A stretch of 41,395 nt of DNA, taken from contig JAJRXM010000048.1 in NCBI GenBank assembly GCA_024276275.1, positions 1 through 41,395 of the forward strand. The letters are read 5' to 3'. The notes beneath the pieces were generated by a model. The model had not been told where the DNA came from. It saw nothing but the letters and a program-made list of their open reading frames with translations, and searched no databases. The position numbers and the translations under genes are program-made. This document shows, one piece after another, positions 8,559 through 14,971 of this stretch. Each line of letters begins with the position of its first letter. Position 1 is the stretch's first letter. This DNA comes from Candidatus Zixiibacteriota bacterium (GTDB taxonomy: Bacteria > Zixibacteria > MSB-5A5 > GN15 > FEB-12).

Positions 8559-9776
8559 ATGACTCTGGTTACCGCAGAAAAAATATCAAAAAGATTTAAT
8601 GAGCAAATAATTGTTGAAAATCTGTCGTTTAATATTCAGTCTCATGATAAAATCGGACTGGTAGGTAAAAACGGCTCTGGGAAAACTACTTTGTTTGAGA
8701 TGATTACATCGGAGCAAGACCCTGATGACGGTAGTATTACCAAAAGCAGAGCTTGTCTGATTGATTATGCCAAACAGGAAAAATTAGATTTCCTTGAAAT
8801 GACTCTATTTGATTTTGTTGTTTCGACAAGACAAGATTTATTACAACAGAGATTCAAAATTGAAGAGCTTGAACAGCTATTAGTAAATGATTCTTCCAAT
8901 AAAAAAGCTATAGAACAACTGGGAACTCTCCATACTGAATATGAACATGCCGGAGGGTTTCATTTTGAAAATGAGATTAAAATTATTCTCGCCGGACTTA
9001 AATTTCCTATCGAACGACACCATGATAGAATAGCTAATTTTTCCGGAGGTGAAAAAAACAGAGCGGGTCTAGCTCGGGTGCTGGCAGGCAGAGGAAATCT
9101 GCTGTTACTTGATGAACCGACAAACCATCTTGATATAGAATCTACAAAATGGCTCGAAAGCTATTTACAGAAAACCGACAAAGCATATTTAGTTGTTTCG
9201 CATGATAGGATGTTTTTAGAAAACTCCGTTAAGAAAATTTGGGAAATAAACAACGGTCGAATAGATTTTTATACCGGCTCATTCAAGAAATACTTGGTCA
9301 ACAGAGCCGAACGAAAAAGACTGCATGAGCATCATTATAAGCATCAGCAGGAACGGATTGCTCAACTGGAAGATTTTGTCCGCCGTAATATGGCGGGACA
9401 AAAGACTAAACAGGCACAGTCAAAAATGAAATATCTTTCTCGTATTAAAAGGCTCCCACCTCCTGAGTCAGACGGTGCCGGTCCGACAATTCAACTGCAT
9501 TCATCAGGACGGTCGTATGCACAGATTGTAACTGCTGAAAATCTATCGGTTGGATATGGAGATAATGAAATTGTCTCAAATATAAAGTTTGATATTTATC
9601 GTGGTGATAAGATTGGAATAATCGGGCATAACGGCTCCGGGAAGTCAACGCTTTTGAAAACCTTAATAGGTGAAATCTCTCCTATAGAAGGTGAATTGCG
9701 ATTGGGTAACAATGTTGATGTCGCCTATTTTGATCAGGAGCTTTCCGACTTAGACCTTGACAAGACTGTGCTTTAA
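8559..9776 (+). CDS. ABC-F family ATPase, N-terminal part (first ABC domain)
   Basis: ABC-F proteins are soluble twin-ATPase factors that act on ribosomes (EttA, Uup and ARE-type). This piece has a first Walker A GKNGSGKTT (about residue 36), signature FSGGEKNRAGLARVL, Walker B LLLLDEPTNHLDIES and the SHDRMFL switch. It then has the inter-domain linker rich in basic residues and the second Walker A GHNGSGKSTL (about residue 357). It stops at TAA 9774-9776, inside the second ATPase domain. The frame continues directly into the C-terminal part with NMWEMDP, matching the family pattern TVLENLW, so the stop most likely stands for GAA. ATG 8559 overlaps the extended upstream frame by 4 nt. Confidence 0.9.
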   Translation: MTLVTAEKISKRFNEQIIVENLSFNIQSHDKIGLVGKNGSGKTTLFEMITSEQDPDDGSITKSRACLIDYAKQEKLDFLEMTLFDFVVSTRQDLLQQRFKIEELEQLLVNDSSNKKAIEQLGTLHTEYEHAGGFHFENEIKIILAGLKFPIERHHDRIANFSGGEKNRAGLARVLAGRGNLLLLDEPTNHLDIESTKWLESYLQKTDKAYLVVSHDRMFLENSVKKIWEINNGRIDFYTGSFKKYLVNRAERKRLHEHHYKHQQERIAQLEDFVRRNMAGQKTKQAQSKMKYLSRIKRLPPPESDGAGPTIQLHSSGRSYAQIVTAENLSVGYGDNEIVSNIKFDIYRGDKIGIIGHNGSGKSTLLKTLIGEISPIEGELRLGNNVDVAYFDQELSDLDLDKTVL

Positions 9777-10442
9777 AATATGTGGGAAATGGACCCGATA
9801 GTTGAGATGGGTGTAATGCGGTCATTTTTGGGCAGGTTCGGATTTTCGGGAGAGGATGCTTTGAAAAAAGTCAAGACTCTTTCAGGCGGTGAGAAAACTA
9901 AGCTGTCATTGGCTCGTCTATTATATAAACCTGCTAATTTTATTATATTTGATGAACCGACCAACCATCTTGATATTGTCTCTCGTGAAGCACTTGAAGA
10001 AGCACTTATTAACTTTGAAGGTTCTTTTTTAGTGGTCAGCCATGACCGATATTTTTTAGACAGAGTTGCAACTAAGATTTTTTATGTTAATAATTCGTAT
10101 CTTTCTATTTATGATGGTAATTATTCATACTTTGAGGAAAGACAAATACCGCCTGATACATATAAGGTTGAAAAGAAATCTACATCAAAACAGAATTTTC
10201 TATCATTTAAAGAAAAATCAAAACTAAAAACTAAACATAAAAAAGAGTTACAAGCGACCGAAAATAAAATTAAAGAAATTGAAGCTGAAATAGAAAAATT
10301 CTCCGTTGATATAGAAGAAAATATACCTCAATCTGACTGGGAAAAACTTCAAGAAACAACCGACAAAAAACATAAAAATGAAGAACTTCTTTTAGAGCTG
10401 TATGACACCCTTGAAAAGTTGCGGGAGGTGAAGTTTGATTAA
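9777..10442 (+). pseudogene. ABC-F family ATPase, C-terminal part after an in-frame TAA
   Basis: This is the rest of the ABC-F protein, in the same frame as the N-terminal part. It carries the second signature LSGGEKTKLSLARLL, Walker B FIIFDEPTNHLDI, switch VVSHDRYFLD and a charged C-terminal coiled coil (about residues 505-627 of the full chain). The full chain of 627 residues is normal for the family. An ATG at 9780 could start a separate polypeptide, but no ribosome binding site precedes it, and half an ATPase domain without Walker A could not work alone. Either the stop is a sequence error, or the gene is broken, or readthrough occurs. Confidence 0.85.
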
Positions 10443-11055
10443 AATGTTAATTCTCTCAGGCTCTCCTGTTGAAAACTCATCGACCGACATCCTTTTGAAA
10501 ACGATAGCCGATTCGATTAAAAGCAACCTCTCCCCTAATCATCAAGTGGAAGCTACATTTATAAAACTGAATGAAAGAGAAATAAAGTCGTGTCAGGCGT
10601 GCGGAGAATCCCCCTCGCCTAAAATTTGTTTCTACGATGATATTGCAGATTTGTATACTAAATTATTAGAGTGCGATTGTCTGCTGTTCGGTTCTCCCGT
10701 TTATTTTGATTCAGTTTCTGCTCAGGCAAAATTATTGATTGACCGTTGTAACTGTTTTCGTCCTCCAGACTATGCAAACTCTGATGAAAGCTATAAGTTT
10801 ATAAAAGTATTAAAAAAGAAACGCCCCGGAGCGATGGTCATTGTCGGAGGTGAACAAACTTGGTTTGAGGGAGCAAGACGGGTTATAGCCGGGTTCTTTA
10901 AATGGATTGAAGTAACTAACGAAGGTATGGTTCAATACGGGTCGCCTGATTATACCTTAAAAGGTACTGTTGTCAATCATAGTGTGACAATTAAAGCAGC
11001 TGAGCAGCTTGGTAAAATGTTGGCGAATAAGTTAGAGTGCCAAGATGAAGAATAA
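10435..11055 (+). CDS. NADPH-dependent FMN reductase / iron-sulfur flavoprotein family
   Basis: This 206-residue protein has a flavodoxin-like fold: LILSGSPVENSSTDILL binds FMN phosphate, and DCLLFGSPVYFDSVSAQAKL is the second flavin-binding loop. Between them, SCQACGESPSPKIC holds three cysteines in the place where iron-sulfur flavoproteins bind a cluster, though the usual fourth cysteine is not obvious. Members are cytoplasmic FMN-dependent oxidoreductases. A TTG start at 10435 is favoured because GGGAGG sits 7 nt upstream; ATG 10444 is the alternative. The gene overlaps the ABC-F gene by 8 nt and the methyltransferase gene by 11 nt, implying one operon. Confidence 0.85.
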   Translation: MIKMLILSGSPVENSSTDILLKTIADSIKSNLSPNHQVEATFIKLNEREIKSCQACGESPSPKICFYDDIADLYTKLLECDCLLFGSPVYFDSVSAQAKLLIDRCNCFRPPDYANSDESYKFIKVLKKKRPGAMVIVGGEQTWFEGARRVIAGFFKWIEVTNEGMVQYGSPDYTLKGTVVNHSVTIKAAEQLGKMLANKLECQDEE

Positions 11056-11710
11056 TGATTTAGATAAGCAAAATGAATACTACAGCAAACGTGCCTCGGA
11101 ATATGAACAGATTTATTTTCGCGACAATAAAGAACGTCGACAGGAGATTGATGATGAAGTTATTCGTCTGAAAGAACTGGCAACAGATAAATCTATCATT
11201 GAACTTGCCTGCGGAACAGGGTACTGGACAACTCGTGTATCAGAAACAGCATCGGATATTATTGCATCTGACTTTTCACAAGAAATGATTGTAGAAGCAA
11301 AAAAGAAAAGCTATCGCTGTCCTATTCAATTTTTGCAGGCAGATTTACATAACCCGCCGTTCGAGGCATCATCATGTGACTTACTGCTCTTAGGCTTTTG
11401 GTTATCACATGAACCATGTCAGGACTATCCCACTTTATTTAATACACTTAAAAAACTTATAAAACAAAACGGTAAAATTTGGATGATTGACAATAACCCT
11501 CCTGCGGAAGGTTCTAAGTTTGAATCAGTCGGGAAAGATTCGTTTGGTAATAATTACAAAAAGCGTTTTTTGGATGATGAAACCGAGTATTCTATCCTGA
11601 AAAATTATTTCACCGATGAATCACTTCGGAAGATTTTAGAGCCATATTTTGAGATTGAATTATTGATACATAAGAGATATTACTGGTCGGTAGTGTTGAC
11701 AGCGAAATAG
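11045..11710 (+). CDS. class I SAM-dependent methyltransferase
   Basis: This 221-residue Rossmann-fold methyltransferase has motif I IIELACGTGYWT (about residues 51-62), motif II acidic strand IIASDFSQEMI, QADLHNPPF as motif III, and SCDLLLLGFWLSH as motif IV. The fold resembles UbiE/methyltransf_11 enzymes, but the substrate is not readable from sequence. It is the last gene of the overlapped run starting near 6493. Its TAG stop lies inside a repeat of family A that begins at 11708, so this repeat forms the immediate 3' end of the transcript unit. Confidence 0.9.
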   Translation: MKNNDLDKQNEYYSKRASEYEQIYFRDNKERRQEIDDEVIRLKELATDKSIIELACGTGYWTTRVSETASDIIASDFSQEMIVEAKKKSYRCPIQFLQADLHNPPFEASSCDLLLLGFWLSHEPCQDYPTLFNTLKKLIKQNGKIWMIDNNPPAEGSKFESVGKDSFGNNYKKRFLDDETEYSILKNYFTDESLRKILEPYFEIELLIHKRYYWSVVLTAK

Positions 11711-11763
11711 TAGGTTGGTGTTCCTATTCAATAAAATATAATTGTGAGAAACCCGACAAATCG
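11708..11763. repeat. family A repeat, copy 2, at the 3' end of the methyltransferase operon
   Basis: This segment, from TAGTAGGTTGGTGTTCC through GAGAAACCCGACAAA, matches 39536-39590 at about 50 positions with four or so differences. The match includes the AT-rich middle ATTCAATAAAAT. The copy begins at the methyltransferase stop codon. Confidence 0.75.
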
Positions 11764-11862
11764 TTTCCGTAGCAGACGGAATCTAGTGCTGAAACATTTA
11801 GAACAAATTTATCAACAGAACTAAAAACCAGTTTACACTCTTTAACAGCTACCAATCTGATT

Positions 11863-11894
11863 CTGTTCTGGACTCCGGCTTCGCCGGAGAGGAG
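11863..11894. repeat. hairpin repeat type B, copy 2
   Basis: CTGTTCTGGACTCCGGC-ttc-GCCGGAGAGGAG has a 7-bp stem at 11873-11889. It shares flanks CTGTTCTGGACTCCG and CGGAGAGGAG with 1310-1340. The sixth stem pair is swapped relative to that copy, which keeps the helix. Confidence 0.7.
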
Positions 11895-11976
11895 ATGTAG
11901 AGTAGTTATTATTCCGTTTTTTATTCTGTCAGTTCCTGATTCACGGAATGTAAATTGAGAGAAGCCCGACTATATT

Positions 11977-12000
11977 TTGTCAGGAATGGGTTCCTGACAA
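11977..12000. repeat. perfect 10-bp inverted repeat
   Basis: TTGTCAGGAA (11977-11986), loop TGGG, TTCCTGACAA (11991-12000). There is no T-run on either side, so it is not a standard terminator. It lies between the convergent methyltransferase and nuclease genes. Confidence 0.6.
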
Positions 12001-12069
12001 CGCAATAATTTCACATTGGAGCAAACGAGGGCATCTATCACCAAATAAATACAGTTTTAAACCATTGAG

Positions 12070-12909
12070 CTATCTGACTTCATTCCATTTTGTGAATTCT
12101 GCTGTAGATAGCAACTTTAGAGTGTTATTATCCATAACTAAGTAACAAACGTCAAACAAGCTAATAGCCTCCTCACACAATTCTCTGAAGTGAATTGAAG
12201 ATTCTATATGAGCTGCTGCACTTTCTACAATATGAAGAATAGAAATTCTATTCGAAATACACCATTCGTTAAGTTTTCTATCTCGTTCTTTTTGACCTTT
12301 AAACACTCCTTCATTTTTATGAAAATGCTTAATGTATCTGAAGTGCTGGGCTCCATCGACTTCGATAATTAAGCCTTTTTCCATAAAGTAAATATCTGGT
12401 CTTACTGGCATTTCCTTTATAGCTTTTCTATTACATACAGGAAATTCATCTCGATATGCTTTACGAGCAAAGAATACCATACGGCTTTCTGTTTTATGAT
12501 ATACACCTACTTCTCCTGTTTTTATTGATTCAATACACTTATTCCAGTACATCATCATAAACGTAACTTTTTCTTCAATATCTTTTTGATCGGATTCGTT
12601 TGCAACAAAACCGAGCCAACCTGTTCCAGCGTGGGGAACCATCATAAATTTTCTTCTAGTTTCCTTTGGAACATGTTCTGAGAATTCAAAAAAAGCTTGA
12701 AAAGCCGATGTCTTTCTTAAGTCAAATCGTATGACCTGAATTCCAGTGTTAACGAAATCAATGAAAACAGTTGGTATTGATTCTCTTCTATTAATAGATC
12801 TATATTCATATCCTGGGAAGTTCTTGCAGATTCTATCTACAAGAGAAAGTGATTTATACCGTACTAAAACCACTTTCCCTAAACTCAAAAATAGATTCAA
12901 TCCTTGCAA
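12070..12909 (-). CDS. protein with VSR/homing-endonuclease-like nuclease domain
   Basis: Residues about 165-225 look like the single-domain nuclease fold of VSR and related endonucleases: RPDIYFMEKGLIIEVDGAQH, then a run of charged residues QKERDRKLNEWC, then ISILHIVES. The pattern D...IEVDG.QH...ERD..KN.WC...I.I is shared with PD-(D/E)xK-like homing and repair nucleases. The first 150 residues are not recognised. The start is uncertain: TTG 12909 is the first usable codon in frame, and protein-like sequence (VVKCLESNDLQ) extends upstream without a start, so the N-terminus may be truncated. It follows the cytolysin-like gene on the same strand, but a terminator-like hairpin (13011-13044) separates them. 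It may be mobile-element cargo next to repeats. Confidence 0.6.
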   Translation of the reverse strand: MQGLNLFLSLGKVVLVRYKSLSLVDRICKNFPGYEYRSINRRESIPTVFIDFVNTGIQVIRFDLRKTSAFQAFFEFSEHVPKETRRKFMMVPHAGTGWLGFVANESDQKDIEEKVTFMMMYWNKCIESIKTGEVGVYHKTESRMVFFARKAYRDEFPVCNRKAIKEMPVRPDIYFMEKGLIIEVDGAQHFRYIKHFHKNEGVFKGQKERDRKLNEWCISNRISILHIVESAAAHIESSIHFRELCEEAISLFDVCYLVMDNNTLKLLSTAEFTKWNEVR

Positions 12910-13010
12910 ATCATTGCTCTCTAGGCATTTGACTACAGCCCGTTACATTCAACACGAAGTAGTTTAATAAGTATATTTTCCCGATAGAATATTTCTATTT
13001 TATACATTTA

Positions 13011-13044
13011 AAAGCCCTCTCAATATCTCTATCAAAAGGGCTTT
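13011..13044 (-). terminator. likely rho-independent terminator of the cytolysin-like gene
   Basis: AAAGCCCT (13011-13018) and AGGGCTTT (13037-13044) form an 8-bp stem with an 18-nt loop. Read on the minus strand, the stem is followed by a short T-run (CTTTTAAAT), 34 nt past the stop of the cytolysin-like gene. Confidence 0.65.
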
Positions 13045-13077
13045 GGTATTAAAGCATGAAGTTATATTACTTAGAAA

Positions 13078-14916
13078 TTATAGTGCATATTTTGTTAGAA
13101 GTTGGTCAACGACATATTTTCTTTGTTCATTGTTTACTGTAATTCCATACGAACGAATTTCGGCAATTTGCAAAGCGTTACCGTTTTGAGATCCTATTCT
13201 TGCTCCGAGATACGAGGTTATCGGCATATTTTTATTATTATCTAAACCGGATGCTACCTGCTCACCATTTACATAAATTGACATGCCGTCGGTTTGACTA
13301 AACACAAAGGAAAAGACATTAAACTTGGAAAAATCTGTTGTTGTGTTAGCATCAAGTTTATACAACTGATGCGACAGGGTCAAACGAGTATTATCACGAA
13401 ATCCGATTGATAGGTTCTGATAAAGCAAGTTTGATGAACCAAACATGAACATTTCGGGATAACTAATTGATATATTCTCAAGTTTCACAACCGCAAAAAT
13501 AGTATAATCAGTGTTTACAAAACTTAACCCTGGATATTGAAACATCCCGTCAACATTAGCTACTCCGGACCGAAAACGCATCACGGGTAAAGTGCCGCCG
13601 TTGATAGCACCGTTTAAAAGTTCACAGCCATATGGCATATTTGGCGGGATAGCATCAAGGTTAGAGTTACCAAATGCATTTATAAGTTTTGTTATCCTAT
13701 TTGATGTTCCACCTGTCTCGTAGAAAAAGTTGTTATCGGTTCTAAACCAGAAAATAGGGTTCTGAAAAGATTCCTGAACAGAAATACATTCTGACACATC
13801 ATATTCAGTATTTAGTTTAACATTTACAATTTTTGACGGATTTGAGAGCGACCTTACAACATACGAAATCGGAACACCTGTATTGATTGAACCGCCTCTA
13901 GCTAAAAATGTTTTCAATGATTCGAAATCAGTTGTTATTGCTGAAATAGCATCAGCCGATTCCCCACCCATCGCATATGCTTTCACTCTTACTGAACTTA
14001 ATTCTTGTATGTACTTTGCATCGGCTGCTAAAGAACCCGATGATACCGCTGCATTAAAAGATGCATCAAGCGATGCTCTTATTTCTTGTTTCGATGATGT
14101 CGATTCTATCAAGAGATAAAAGATACGTCCGTATGTCACCGATGAAATAAATGCACCCGGGTTACCCACGCCGATATAAGGAGTTAAGTCATTGGGAGTA
14201 ACCGTAGGTGCAAAGATCTCGTCATATGATGTAGGTAATTGATACGCCATTGTAAAATATGATTGATTAAGTTTTACCAAAAATCTATTGTAAGTTTTAT
14301 CAGATGAAAAATCCATTGAAGCACCAACTTTTACTCCTATATACTCTGCTTGAATATCCAAAGACAATGCAAGTTCTTCTTGAGTATTTACTTCTTCCAT
14401 AGTAAAAGTAAATCTCGCTGGAAGAGTATCATTAGCAGTAGATAGAATATCGTTTTGAGCTTGTATTACTGCTGAAAGAGTTACTTCAGGAATAAATCTA
14501 GAAACAGAATCAGAACGATTCAATAGAGTCATTACAATTGTTCCACCTGCTCTTTTTACAGGAATTGGGTCAGGTGTAGCATTTTCAAGTGATGCTCCCT
14601 GAAGCAGATTCCCGGGGTAAATAATATCGGCATTCGGATCAAAAAGTGGAAACTCTCCGGGAGCTTCAGTTACCGATATTGTTTTCGTGTTACAGAAGAA
14701 AGTTTCAGTACCGATAATATCGGTAAAAGAAGTATCAGCAAGAGTATCATTAGCAGGAACCGGATTAACAAAATCTCCTGCATCCTGTATAACATTATTA
14801 AATTCTTCTTTAGAGTTATTGTTATTAGGTGAAACAGGGTCTTCTGAGCATCCTATTGTATAAAGCATCAAAAGTATGACACTTACTGTTTGGAATATAT
14901 ATTTTCTTTTTAACAT
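13078..14916 (-). CDS. lipoprotein with thiol-activated-cytolysin (CDC) pore domain fused to a LamG-like domain
   Basis: The N-terminus ends in lipobox LYTIGC (Cys23), so the protein is predicted to be lipid-anchored. Residues about 75-375 follow domains 1-3 of cholesterol-dependent cytolysins: the YPGNLLQ block (100-106), the core strand SSVTYGRIFYLLIESTSS, AYAMGGES with the conserved Gly-Gly pair (317-318), and GVPISYVVRSL, equivalent to the PISY...FLKD block of CDCs. Domain 4, with the undecapeptide and the cholesterol-binding Thr-Leu pair, is absent. Instead residues about 385-612 resemble a LamG/concanavalin-like jelly roll (PIFWFRTDNN, YTIFAVVKLEN, FNVFSFVFSQTDGMSIYVNG, GARIGSQNG). ATG 14916 has GGAG 7 nt upstream. 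It is the second gene after the glycine-rich lipoprotein gene. I infer a CDC-like pore former with a different target-binding module. Confidence 0.82.
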   Translation of the reverse strand: MLKRKYIFQTVSVILLMLYTIGCSEDPVSPNNNNSKEEFNNVIQDAGDFVNPVPANDTLADTSFTDIIGTETFFCNTKTISVTEAPGEFPLFDPNADIIYPGNLLQGASLENATPDPIPVKRAGGTIVMTLLNRSDSVSRFIPEVTLSAVIQAQNDILSTANDTLPARFTFTMEEVNTQEELALSLDIQAEYIGVKVGASMDFSSDKTYNRFLVKLNQSYFTMAYQLPTSYDEIFAPTVTPNDLTPYIGVGNPGAFISSVTYGRIFYLLIESTSSKQEIRASLDASFNAAVSSGSLAADAKYIQELSSVRVKAYAMGGESADAISAITTDFESLKTFLARGGSINTGVPISYVVRSLSNPSKIVNVKLNTEYDVSECISVQESFQNPIFWFRTDNNFFYETGGTSNRITKLINAFGNSNLDAIPPNMPYGCELLNGAINGGTLPVMRFRSGVANVDGMFQYPGLSFVNTDYTIFAVVKLENISISYPEMFMFGSSNLLYQNLSIGFRDNTRLTLSHQLYKLDANTTTDFSKFNVFSFVFSQTDGMSIYVNGEQVASGLDNNKNMPITSYLGARIGSQNGNALQIAEIRSYGITVNNEQRKYVVDQLLTKYAL

Positions 14917-14929
14917 AATCTATCTCCAT

Positions 14930-14959
14930 GAAACTGCCGGATATAAAACCGGCAGTTTC
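14930..14959 (-). promoter_or_regulatory. perfect 11-bp hairpin between the two lipoprotein genes
   Basis: GAAACTGCCGG (14930-14940) and CCGGCAGTTTC (14949-14959) pair perfectly around an 8-nt loop. On the minus-strand transcript the stem ends 3 nt before the GGAG of the cytolysin-like gene and starts 12 nt after the stop of the glycine-rich gene. There is no T-run in the minus direction, so it is less a terminator than an mRNA-stability or translation-control element. Confidence 0.6.
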
Positions 14960-14971
14960 AATTTCATTTAT

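Larger units (their letters stand above)
11711..12069. other. gene-free repeat nest
   Basis: No gene is visible. The stretch holds the family A repeat, a small TTCCGT/ACGGAA inverted repeat near 11764-11781, the type B hairpin at 11863-11894, a family-A-like fragment GAGAGAAGCCCGACTAT near 11958-11974, and the perfect hairpin at 11977-12000. Confidence 0.65.

Noticed and set aside
9780..10442. Stand-alone second ABC protein
   Set aside because: It lacks Walker A and a ribosome binding site and is in frame with the first part, so it is the C-terminal part of one ABC-F gene.
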